Assembly (NCBI GenBank): GCA_946620335.1
Contig: CAMONF010000163.1
Span: 1 to 7,893 of the forward strand
From: an uncultured Clostridia bacterium
GTDB taxonomy: Bacteria > Bacillota > Clostridia > Lachnospirales > Lachnospiraceae
Reading direction: 5' to 3'
Length of the DNA: 7,893 nucleotides
Below are positions 1 to 5,288 of this stretch, piece after piece (the first letter of the stretch is position 1; every line of letters starts with the position of its first letter). Position numbers and translations under genes: made by a program. Under the pieces are notes generated by a model. It ran no database searches, was not told the origin of the DNA, and saw only the letters and a program-made list of their open reading frames with translations.

Positions 1-123
1 GAGGCCCGCGTCGTTGATTTCAACGCTGCCGACCACAAGATTTCTCTTTCCATGAAGCAGCTTGAGCAGGAGAGAGCCGCTCAGGAAGATTCCACCACCG
101 TCTACAGCGACAGCAATTATTGA
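1..123 (+). CDS. rpsA: 30S ribosomal protein S1 (S1 RNA-binding domain protein), C-terminal end only
   Basis: The window opens inside a reading frame that gives 40 residues and a TGA stop. The visible part starts with EARVVDFNAADHKISLSMK, the last beta strands of an S1 (OB-fold) RNA-binding domain. The pattern 'V.DFN..D.KISLSMK' is typical of the final S1 repeat of clostridial S1 proteins. It is followed by a short acidic and polar tail ending in SDSNY, common after the last S1 repeat. S1-type proteins bind mRNA at the 30S subunit and help translation initiation. The 5' part lies outside the window, so neither the number of S1 repeats nor a fusion (in some Clostridia S1 is fused to IspH) can be judged. 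A strong terminator 45 bases downstream shows that this is the last gene of its transcript. The family call is firm; the exact gene name is less so. Confidence 0.85.
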   Translation, partial: EARVVDFNAADHKISLSMKQLEQERAAQEDSTTVYSDSNY

Positions 124-168
124 TTGAGGTCCTGCCGGTCAGCGGATTTTCCCTTATACCAAAAAGCG

Positions 169-203
169 AACAGCCATCAGACTTGGGTCTGGTGGCTGTT
201 TTT
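169..203 (+). terminator. Intrinsic terminator after the S1 gene
   Basis: A 14-bp stem (169-182 with 187-200, one G-T pair) closes a 4-base TTGG loop and runs into a T tract at 199-203. An A tract at 161-165 sits on the other side, so the same hairpin could also stop leftward transcription. Its position 45 bases after the S1 stop codon marks the end of that transcript. Confidence 0.92.
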
Positions 204-333
204 GACGTATGTTCATTTTTTACCTGTTTTCATCTGTTTTTACGATTGCAGGAACTGCTTTCCGGAAGTAAGATAGGCAGAGTCTGCCCTTCCGGTCACA
301 GGGCAGGGCAATCTATCGAAAAGAGGTCAGCAA
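204..333 (+). other. Non-coding stretch between the S1 terminator and a transporter remnant
   Basis: No convincing gene lies here. Visible structure includes an inverted repeat CTGCCCT / AGGGCAG (284-290 with 300-306), enclosed by a second short pairing GATAG / CTATC (272-276 with 313-317). No T tract follows, so it is not a terminator. I recognise no known riboswitch class. The region ends with an AAGAGG-like ribosome binding site (about 321-326) in front of an ATG at 334, so it is probably the old promoter and leader of the damaged transporter gene. Promoter boxes are weak and I cannot name them with confidence. Confidence 0.4.
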
Positions 334-544
334 ATGCAGACAAGCAATCTTTCATCAAATAAAGCACAATCCGGTGAGCCGGGTTTCCATCATGGGCTTC
401 ATCAATCCGGTCATGGGCGTGCTTCTCTCAGCCCTTTTCCTGAGAGAGGGAGAGGAAGCATTCTCCCTGACAGGGCTTGCGGCCCTTCTGCTGGTCAGCG
501 CGGGCATTGTGATCGTCAACGCCTCCGGGAAGAAGGCGGCCTGA
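334..544 (+). pseudogene. DMT superfamily (EamA-type) transporter remnant, internally deleted
   Basis: From 362 to the TGA at 542-544 the frame reads KHNPVSRVSIMGFINPVMGV and continues LLSALFLREGE, a short polar stretch, then a hydrophobic helix ending GIVIVNASGKKAA. This is the last part of the second EamA domain of a drug/metabolite transporter: the 'NPVS.VS..GF.NPV.GVLLSA.FL.E' helix pair and the final helix. Full members have about 280-300 residues and ten membrane helices; only about 60 residues survive. An ATG at 334 with a good AAGAGG-type ribosome binding site opens a different frame, and its first ten codons (MQTSNLSSNK) could be the original N-terminus. The simplest reading is that a large internal deletion joined start and end out of frame near 355-364. 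The fragment starting at ATG 392 (50 residues) has no evident ribosome binding site. The family call is firm; the deletion model is inference. Confidence 0.72.
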
Positions 545-560
545 GAAATCCTGTCTGCAG

Positions 561-593
561 AAAATAAAGACAGCCCTTTGTAAGGGGCTGTCT
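561..593 (-). terminator. Intrinsic terminator for the leftward RNase H-like gene
   Basis: A stem of about 12 bp (568-579 with 582-593, including one G-T pair) has a tiny loop. On the plus strand no T tract follows, but on the minus strand the stem is followed by TTTATTTT (561-568 complement). It therefore works best for transcription from right to left, i.e. for the gene ending at 700, about 107 bases upstream on that strand. Confidence 0.75.
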
Positions 594-699
594 GCAAGAG
601 GCGGGCTGCGCAGGTGGAAGGAAGCCTGTGCGGGATAGAGGAAGTGTGCTGGGCGAGCTGCGCAAATGAATGCTTTTTTGAAGAGTGGCTGATTCCGCC

Positions 700-1764
700 T
701 TACTGCTTGCTTAGCAGGAAGGCAAGCGCACTCGCGGCATACTTTTGAAGGGCTGCTCCGTTGGTCACCAGAGCCTCCGTGCAGGAGACCAGGGTGAAGC
801 AGTTCTCGCGGACGGCCTTCTCTTTCCTGGACTTGCCCACGTAAGCGGAAACCGCATGGTGGACGGCGTATCCCTCCAGGGGCAGGTAGTCATAGTCCTC
901 CACATTGGTATAGTAGCGGCGCAGCTTTCCATCGAAAAGCCGGGCTGTGAGAACTGCGCCTTCCGGAGAGACGGCCAGGGAAAATGGGCCATCCGCCAGA
1001 GATAAGGAGAGCGGGAGAGGAAGCTCCGGCTTCAGAGGAATCAGAAGGCTGTCATCCCTGATCTCTCCCGGTCCGGCTGTGAGATTGCCCCGGAAGAAGT
1101 CCAGAAGGTCCAGAAGGACAGTCGCCTGGAGCGCCATGACTGCGTCGTCGGCTTCAGGGACAGAAGATGTGTATGCTTCCGACGTGCTGCCTGTTCCGCC
1201 GACAGTCGTCTGGAGTGCCATCACTGCGTCGTCGAGTTCAGGGGCGGAAGGCGTGTCCGATTTCAATATGCTGTCTGTCCTGTCAGCAGCCGCCTTGAGA
1301 GCCTTCGTCCCATTATCGCCTCCGGGGACGGCACCCGGCGCGGAGAGCAGGCTGAAATAGTCCGCGAGCCGGTGGCTTTCAAGGGGCAGGACGGGATCCA
1401 GGGGCCGCAGGGCCAGGTAGAGATCCACGTGCTCCCGCCCGGTCACCGGATCCGGCAGGCGATAAGCGGTGAATTTCCTGGCCAGATGGGGCAGATCGAA
1501 GCTGGTGCCGTTAAAAGTGTATAGTGGTGTCATTTCCGGGAGGAGGCGGCTGAGAGAGTACAGGATATCGTACTCGTCCGCCTCCTTCTCGCTTAGGTAT
1601 GTCTTCTCCAGCATGCGGTCCTCGGCCTGATAAATGACGGAGACCGAGACCAGCCGGCTGGTCCGCCAGTACCGGCCTTCGGTCGCAATGTCCAATACGC
1701 AGGCCCTGTCCGAAAAACGCGGGGACCGTGGCAGGCAGGATAGGTCGCGGGTGATGATCTGCAT
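700..1764 (-). CDS. RNase H-like (YprB/RNase_H_2-type) exonuclease-fold protein, degenerate active site
   Basis: 354 residues. Start ATG at 1764-1762 is preceded by AAGGAG (1777-1772) with a 7-base spacer. The N-terminal part follows the DnaQ-like exonuclease fold of YprB/RNase_H_2 proteins: motif I ACVLDIATEG (residues 21-30), motif II TFNGTSFDLPHL (83-94) and the HVDLY segment (112-116). The C-terminus (about 275-320, with YDYLP, AVHHAVSAYVGK and ENCF) matches the tail typical of these proteins in Lachnospiraceae. Motif I normally reads D-x-E; here Glu is Ala27, encoded by GCG, one base from GAG, so a metal ligand is missing. The segment between residues 143 and 216 is rich in Ala, Ser and Thr, replaces the usual conserved core, and contains two 28-residue repeats. 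The frame is intact, so the protein is probably made, but nuclease activity is doubtful. The natural substrate of this family is not well defined. Its promoter and terminator are visible, so it is probably a single-gene transcript. Confidence 0.8.
   Translation of the reverse strand: MQIITRDLSCLPRSPRFSDRACVLDIATEGRYWRTSRLVSVSVIYQAEDRMLEKTYLSEKEADEYDILYSLSRLLPEMTPLYTFNGTSFDLPHLARKFTAYRLPDPVTGREHVDLYLALRPLDPVLPLESHRLADYFSLLSAPGAVPGGDNGTKALKAAADRTDSILKSDTPSAPELDDAVMALQTTVGGTGSTSEAYTSSVPEADDAVMALQATVLLDLLDFFRGNLTAGPGEIRDDSLLIPLKPELPLPLSLSLADGPFSLAVSPEGAVLTARLFDGKLRRYYTNVEDYDYLPLEGYAVHHAVSAYVGKSRKEKAVRENCFTLVSCTEALVTNGAALQKYAASALAFLLSKQ
1118..1285 (-). repeat. Tandem 84-bp (28-codon) duplication inside the RNase H-like gene
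   Basis: Two copies lie head to tail at 1118-1201 and 1202-1285. The first 42 bases of each match at 37 positions; the second halves are more diverged. Because 84 is divisible by three the frame is kept. Each copy encodes PE(L/A)DDAVMALQ(T/A)TV, giving residues 175-188 and 203-216. This block lies where the third catalytic motif of the family (with a conserved Asp) would be expected. Confidence 0.85.
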
Positions 1765-1812
1765 GGTTCAACTCCTTGAAACGGTTGCCGATGTATCATT
1801 TTCTTCTAACCC

Positions 1813-1841
1813 ATCATACGCCCATCTTTATCGGTTGACAA
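1813..1841 (-). promoter_or_regulatory. Sigma-A-type promoter of the RNase H-like gene
   Basis: Read on the minus strand: TTGTCA (1841-1836), a 17-base spacer, and TATGAT (1818-1813). Each box matches five of six consensus bases. Predicted transcription start is near 1806, giving a leader of about 40 bases before the ATG at 1764. Its -35 box overlaps that of the rightward promoter. Confidence 0.72.
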
Positions 1842-1863
1842 TTTCGAATATCTGTTCTATACT
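1835..1863 (+). promoter_or_regulatory. Sigma-A-type promoter of the NusG-II / Gx / ruvAB operon
   Basis: TTGACA (1835-1840, perfect), a 17-base spacer and TATACT (1858-1863, five of six). Predicted start near 1870, giving a leader of only about 27 bases before the ATG at 1897. This is the strongest promoter in the window by consensus. Confidence 0.85.
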
Positions 1864-1896
1864 GGTAGGGCAATTATTTTGAAGGCAGGGATTCTT

Positions 1897-2280
1897 ATGA
1901 AGCTTTTGAGAAAAACTGACCTTATCCTCATTCTTGTCCTGGCCCTCATTCCGGTCCTGATCCTCATTTACAACATGACCGGCATGCTCTCCTCCGGCGA
2001 TCCGGAGCTGGTGGTCTACGTGGACGGCGAGGAATACGGCCGGTTTCCGCTAAATGAAGACCGCACCGTGGAGATCGGAGACACCAATATCTGCCGGATC
2101 CACGGCGGTCAGGCAGTGATGTCCGAGGCCAACTGCCCGGACCAGGTCTGCGTCCATTCCGCCCCCATCGATGCGAAGGGCGGCCATATCGTCTGCCTGC
2201 CCAACAAGGTGGTCCTTGCGATCGAGAACAACGAGGAGGGCGCTTCCGCCGAGGAAGCCCTGGACGGCGTGGCCGGGTGA
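1897..2280 (+). CDS. NusG domain II-containing membrane-anchored protein
   Basis: 127 residues. I choose ATG 1897 because an AGGGA-type ribosome binding site lies at about 1887-1891; a TTG at 1879 in the same frame has no such site and sits close to the expected transcription start. Residues about 8-27 form one hydrophobic segment (LILILVLALIPVLILIY), a signal anchor or uncleaved signal. The remainder is a small beta domain of the NusG_II family (PF07009). Its signature is visible: Cys66, then CPDQVCVHSAPI (Cys80 and Cys85) and GGHIVCLPNKVV (Cys100). Despite the family name these proteins are not the transcription factor NusG; they lie outside the membrane and their role is unknown. The C-terminal 17 residues are acidic and poorly conserved. 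The next gene starts 9 bases downstream and encodes a Gx-family membrane protein, a common pairing in Clostridia, so the two probably act together. Confidence 0.85.
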   Translation: MKLLRKTDLILILVLALIPVLILIYNMTGMLSSGDPELVVYVDGEEYGRFPLNEDRTVEIGDTNICRIHGGQAVMSEANCPDQVCVHSAPIDAKGGHIVCLPNKVVLAIENNEEGASAEEALDGVAG

Positions 2281-2289
2281 GGTGACACG

Positions 2290-2820
2290 GTGAACGACTT
2301 TAAACACAATTATTACGCCGGGGGTATCGGGACCAGGACAGCCTACCTGGGGATGCTGCTGGGACTCGCGGTCCTTTTCGGCTACGTCGAGGCCATGATC
2401 CCCATTCCGGTGCCGGTGCCCGGCATCAAGCTTGGGCTGGCCAACATAGTGGTGGCGGCCATCCTCTACATTTTCTCCTGGAAAGAAGCCGTCTTCATCA
2501 CGGCCCTGCGGGTCGTCATCATCGGATTTCTTTTTGGAAATATGTTCAGCATCGTCTACGGCCTGTCCGGCGCTCTGCTGAGCCTTCTGGGGATGACCCT
2601 TCTTAAGAAGACAGGAAAGTTCGGGATCATCGGGGTGAGCGCCCTGGGCGGTGTACTTCACAATGTGGGGCAGGTCATCATGGCCACCATCGCGGTGATC
2701 GGCTTCCCTTGGCGCTGGTACTTGCCTGTCCTCATGCTGGCGGGGCTCGCCGCGGGTATCCTCATCGGAATTGCCGACGGCATTATCCTGCCCCGGATCC
2801 ATCCGGCGGGGGACTATTGA
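2290..2820 (+). CDS. Gx transporter family membrane protein (Hpre_diP_synt_I family)
   Basis: 176 residues, GTG start at 2290 with a GAGGTGA-like site just upstream, overlapping the end of the previous gene. The protein is strongly hydrophobic with about five or six membrane segments. Landmarks are GYVEAMIPIPVPVPGIKLGLANI (about residues 37-58, quoted in two parts: 'GYVEAMIPIPVPVPG' then 'IKLGLANI'), the 'LR..I.GFLFGNMFS..Y.LSGALLS' region and GGVLHNVGQ. These are hallmarks of PF07456, often annotated as 'heptaprenyl diphosphate synthase component I'. That name is probably misleading: the fold resembles S components of ECF-type transporters, and a vitamin- or precursor-type substrate is possible but unproven. 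It is co-transcribed with the NusG domain II gene (9-base gap) and lies 84 bases before ruvA. Family call firm, substrate unknown. Confidence 0.85.
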   Translation: MNDFKHNYYAGGIGTRTAYLGMLLGLAVLFGYVEAMIPIPVPVPGIKLGLANIVVAAILYIFSWKEAVFITALRVVIIGFLFGNMFSIVYGLSGALLSLLGMTLLKKTGKFGIIGVSALGGVLHNVGQVIMATIAVIGFPWRWYLPVLMLAGLAAGILIGIADGIILPRIHPAGDY

Positions 2821-2872
2821 TCCAGGGAGAATTTGCAGAATTCCCAGAAGGAAAGAAGGCAATCGTTATGCG

Positions 2873-2887
2873 GGCGCCTTGCGCGCC
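2873..2887 (+). other. Small GC hairpin just upstream of the ruvA ribosome binding site
   Basis: GGCGC (2873-2877) pairs with GCGCC (2883-2887) across a 5-base loop. The ruvA ribosome binding site (GGAG, 2891-2894) begins three bases later. It has no T tract and is not a terminator; it might act as a processing or stability element in the 84-base gap, or be chance in GC-rich DNA. Confidence 0.3.
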
Positions 2888-2904
2888 GCCGGAGATAGAA
2901 GAGT

Positions 2905-3510
2905 ATGTACGCATTTATCAAAGGAAAAATCGTGGAGGCGGGGATTGACAGCCTAATCCTCGAGAACAATGGCATCGGCTACATCATCAATGTGCCTTCC
3001 GGCATGACGCAGCGCGATGTTCAGGTGGGTGACGAGGTGAAAATATACACCCACTACTCGGTCCGGGAAGACGGAGTCGCCCTTTACGGCTTCCTCTCCC
3101 GGGACGACCTGGAAATCTTCAAGATGCTGATCACGGTCAGCGGCATTGGCCCCAAGGGGGCTCTCGGCATCCTGTCGGGCCTCACGGCGGACGAGCTCAG
3201 ATTCGCCATCATGGCGGACGATGCCAAGACCATCTCCAAGGCTCCGGGCATCGGCGCGAAGACGGCCAGGAAGATCATTTTGGAGCTCAAGGACAAGCTG
3301 GACCTGGCGGAGGTGCTGGAGGGCGGCCGGGAGATCGAGCACGGTGCCGCGCCGGCGGACGAGAGTCCCCAGTCCGAGGCGGTCCAGGCCCTGGTGGCCC
3401 TGGGCGTGTCATCGACCGAAGCCCTGAAAGCGGTGCGCAAGGCCGTGGAGACGGCCGGCACCGGGGACGTGGAGGCCATCATCAAGGAAGCCTTCCGCAT
3501 TTTGTATTGA
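2905..3510 (+). CDS. ruvA: Holliday junction branch migration protein RuvA
   Basis: 201 residues, the usual length. The start MYAFIKGKIVE is the standard RuvA N-terminus; GGAG lies 10 bases before the ATG. Domain I (about 1-63) is the OB fold (ENNGIGYIINVPSG, then 'YTHYSVREDGVALYGF'). Domain II (about 64-140) has both helix-hairpin-helix motifs, VSGIGPKGAL (78-87) and APGIGAKTARKII (113-125), which contact the DNA backbone. After an acidic flexible linker (about 138-155) domain III (about 155-201, with ALVALGVSSTEALKAV) is the part that binds RuvB. RuvA tetramers hold the four-way junction in recombination and replication fork repair while RuvB pumps DNA. ruvB follows 28 bases after the stop, so the two are made together. 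No ruvC is visible here, as is usual in many Firmicutes. Confidence 0.97.
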   Translation: MYAFIKGKIVEAGIDSLILENNGIGYIINVPSGMTQRDVQVGDEVKIYTHYSVREDGVALYGFLSRDDLEIFKMLITVSGIGPKGALGILSGLTADELRFAIMADDAKTISKAPGIGAKTARKIILELKDKLDLAEVLEGGREIEHGAAPADESPQSEAVQALVALGVSSTEALKAVRKAVETAGTGDVEAIIKEAFRILY

Positions 3511-3538
3511 TTGAGCGGCCAAGCCGCTGGAGGACCCT

Positions 3539-4546
3539 ATGCCGGCAAAACGGAGGATCAACACCGAGGCGACCGAGGAGGACGTCCGGATCGACAAAAG
3601 CCTGCGGCCAGAGAAGCTGGAGGACTATATAGGACAGGAGAAGACCAAGGACAACCTGAGGGTCTATATCGACGCGGCCAAGATGCGCGGCGATTCCCTG
3701 GACCACGTGCTCTTTTACGGGCCGCCCGGTCTGGGCAAGACCACCCTGGCCGGCATCATCGCCAACGAGATGGGCACCCATATGAAGGTGACCAGCGGTC
3801 CGGCCATCGAAAAGCCGGGGGAGATGGCGGCCATTTTGAACTCTCTCCAGCCCGGGGATATTCTCTTCGTGGATGAGATCCACCGGCTCAACCGCCAGGT
3901 GGAGGAGGTCCTCTACCCGGCCATGGAGGACTATGCCATCGACATTGTCATCGGCAAGGGGGCTACGGCCAGGTCCATCCGCCTCGAGCTGCCCAAGTTC
4001 ACCCTGGTCGGCGCGACCACGCGCCCGGGCATGCTGACTGCGCCTTTGCGGGACCGTTTCGGCGTGGTGGCTCACCTGGATTACTATTCCCCTGAGGAGC
4101 TCATGCTGATCGTCCTGCGCTCCGCCAGACTGCTGAACGTGGAGATCGACGGGGAAGGCGCCTACCAGCTGGCCCGCCGCTCCCGCGGTACGCCGCGGCT
4201 CGCCAACCGGCTCCTCAAGCGGGTCCGCGATTTCGCCCAGGTCCGCTATGACGGGAAGATTACCGAGGAGGTGGCTTCCGTGGCCCTGGACCTCCTGGAC
4301 GTGGACCAGTACGGCCTGGAGATGCTGGACCGGCGGATCCTGACCACCATGATTACCAAGTTCTGCGGGGGCCCGGTAGGTCTCGAAACTCTGGCGGCCT
4401 CCATCGGAGAGGATGCAGGCACCATCGAGGACGTGTACGAGCCCTTCCTTCTGAAGAATGGTTTTATCAACCGCACGCCGCGGGGACGCATGGTCACGCC
4501 GCTGGCATATCGCCATCTGGGGTATCCGGAACCGGAGGAGATGTAA
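3539..4546 (+). CDS. ruvB: Holliday junction branch migration DNA helicase RuvB
   Basis: 335 residues, normal length. The ATG at 3539 is preceded by GGAGGA (3529-3534). RuvB is the hexameric AAA+ ATPase that drives branch migration with RuvA. All key motifs are present: the N-terminal 'LRP..LEDYIGQE' segment (22-34), Walker A GPPGLGKTT (61-69), Walker B ILFVDEIH (108-115), sensor I LVGATTRPGML (156-166), the arginine finger region LRDRFG (170-175), sensor II in 'RSRGTPRLANRLLKRVRDFA', and a C-terminal winged-helix DNA-binding domain starting around GGPVGLETLA and ending 'GFINRTPRGR'. The C-terminus is YPEPEEM. It is the last gene of the NusG-II / Gx / ruvA / ruvB unit. A degraded copy of the last codons lies 66 bases further on. 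No clear terminator follows. Confidence 0.98.
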   Translation: MPAKRRINTEATEEDVRIDKSLRPEKLEDYIGQEKTKDNLRVYIDAAKMRGDSLDHVLFYGPPGLGKTTLAGIIANEMGTHMKVTSGPAIEKPGEMAAILNSLQPGDILFVDEIHRLNRQVEEVLYPAMEDYAIDIVIGKGATARSIRLELPKFTLVGATTRPGMLTAPLRDRFGVVAHLDYYSPEELMLIVLRSARLLNVEIDGEGAYQLARRSRGTPRLANRLLKRVRDFAQVRYDGKITEEVASVALDLLDVDQYGLEMLDRRILTTMITKFCGGPVGLETLAASIGEDAGTIEDVYEPFLLKNGFINRTPRGRMVTPLAYRHLGYPEPEEM

Positions 4547-4616
4547 TGGCTTGCCGGCTCGGGATGCACTGGGATGAAAAATCTGTGATATCCGGGACCG
4601 GAGGAGACGTGTGGGC
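4514..4616 (+). repeat. Direct repeat: ruvB 3' end and a degraded copy 66 bases downstream
   Basis: The last bases of ruvB (4514-4550) recur at 4580-4616 with about 29 of 37 positions identical. The core 4523-4543 (TATCCGGAACCGGAGGAGATG) matches 4589-4609 at 19 of 21 positions. The offset of 66 bases is exactly 22 codons, so the copy is in the ruvB frame and would read YPGPEET beside the real tail YPEPEEM. The copy lies beyond the stop codon. Both copies contain GGAGGAG, a strong ribosome-binding-like sequence. Confidence 0.65.
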
Positions 4617-4846
4617 AGCCCATGGGCAGATTGGCTTCCGGAATATTCGGAATCTGAAGAGAAAGAAGCTCCTGCCGCGCTTGATGGCGGGTTCATACGC
4701 ATCGGCCGTCAGGGAGGTGCAGAATGCCTGCGTCGGAGGAAAGCCCTGACTGAAGGATATTTGCCTTGTATTTTCCGCGGATTTTTGTATAATGTTAGCT
4801 ATGGAGCCCAGTTGGCGCAGACAGTATGTTTGGTATGGAGGCGGTT
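4547..4846 (+). other. 300-base gap between ruvB and zapA
   Basis: No gene that I can support. It holds the degraded ruvB-tail repeat (4580-4616), a partial palindrome TTCC-G-GAATATTC-GGAA (4636-4652) that could be an operator or simple chance, and the zapA promoter near 4788. Two open frames exist: ATG 4546 (67 codons, with GGAGGAG 5 bases upstream and overlapping the ruvB stop) and GTG 4611 (85 codons, running through the zapA promoter and start). Neither product looks like a real protein: both lack domains and have irregular, Arg-, Gly- and Cys-scattered composition. No convincing terminator for the ruvAB transcript was found, so some read-through into zapA is possible. Confidence 0.5.
4766..4793 (+). 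promoter_or_regulatory. Probable zapA promoter
   Basis: A perfect TATAAT at 4788-4793 sits in an AT-rich patch that stands out from its GC-rich surroundings. The -35 box is weak: TTGTAT at 4766-4771 with a 16-base spacer is the best fit. Predicted start near 4800, about 47 bases before the zapA ATG. Confidence 0.6.
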
Positions 4847-5233
4847 ATGTCAGCGAAGAACACAGTGACGGTCGTTATTTCCGGTAAGGTCACCAGACTT
4901 TCCGGGTATGAGAGCGAGGAGTACCTCCAGAAGGTGGCCTCCTACCTGAACCACAAGATCGGCGACCTTCATGAGCTCAAAGGCTACAATCTCCTCCCGG
5001 CAGATACGAAGAACACCCTTTTGGCGCTGAACGTGGCGGACGATTACTTCAAGGCCAAGAAGCAGGTCGAGCTCTACGAGGAGGACCTCGCGGTCAAGGA
5101 CAAGGAGCTCTATGACTTGAAGCACGAGCTGGTGGAGCTGCAGATGCAGCTCGATGAGCTGCGCAGGGGCGCCAGGTCCCAGAACAGCGGAAGCTATCCC
5201 GGCCGTCAGGGCCAGAACGGACAGAAACGATAA
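4847..5233 (+). CDS. zapA: Cell division protein ZapA
   Basis: 128 residues from ATG 4847, chosen because GGAGG (4837-4841) lies 5 bases upstream; an upstream in-frame ATG at 4826 lacks a site and would add seven unlikely residues. The N-terminal globular domain (about 1-65) carries the ZapA pattern: NTVTVVISGKVTRLSGYES, then 'EEYLQKVASYLNHKIGDL' and 'LLALNVADDYFKAK' (about 58-71). Residues about 66-107 form a long charged coiled coil with leucines and glutamates at regular spacing, through which ZapA dimers pair. The last 20 residues are Gly/Gln/Ser-rich and probably disordered. ZapA binds FtsZ at midcell and bundles its filaments. It has its own promoter and is followed within 8 bases by a terminator. 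The next genes (a U32 protein and a probable FtsW-like protein) form a common clostridial neighbourhood. Confidence 0.93.
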   Translation: MSAKNTVTVVISGKVTRLSGYESEEYLQKVASYLNHKIGDLHELKGYNLLPADTKNTLLALNVADDYFKAKKQVELYEEDLAVKDKELYDLKHELVELQMQLDELRRGARSQNSGSYPGRQGQNGQKR

Positions 5234-5240
5234 AAGGTGG

Positions 5241-5273
5241 AAGGGTGATTGCGCGAGTGATCACCCTTTTTTT
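5241..5273 (+). terminator. Intrinsic terminator between zapA and the U32 gene
   Basis: AAGGGTGAT (5241-5249) pairs with ATCACCCTT (5260-5268); three more pairs (two of them G-T) extend the stem to a GCGA tetraloop (5253-5256). A seven-T tract follows (5267-5273). It begins 8 bases after the zapA stop and ends only 15-27 bases before the start of the next gene, so the U32 gene must rely on read-through or a promoter that I cannot place. Confidence 0.88.
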
Positions 5274-5288
5274 ACGAAACGTGGAAGT

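Noticed and set aside
1879..1896. TTG at 1879 as start of the NusG domain II protein
   Set aside because: It lies about 9 bases from the expected transcription start with no ribosome binding site; ATG 1897 has one and gives a normal signal-anchor N-terminus.
2050..2862. A 270-codon open frame on the minus strand across the NusG-II and Gx genes
   Set aside because: The plus-strand proteins are clear family members; the minus-strand product is full of Asp, His and Gly with no recognisable fold.
3482..4702. A 406-codon open frame on the minus strand opposite ruvB
   Set aside because: RuvB has every family motif over its full length; the opposite frame is rich in His, Gln, Gly and Arg with no domain, as expected for the antisense of GC-rich codons.
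4546..4749. 67-codon frame starting at the ruvB stop with GGAGGAG upstream
   Set aside because: The ribosome-binding-like sequence is simply the ruvB tail coding for PEE; the product has no domain and irregular composition. Kept only as a remark in the gap entry.
5154..5288. Upstream extension of the U32 protein inside zapA
   Set aside because: It overlaps zapA in another frame and reads through the terminator; the family begins shortly before AELLAPAGS.
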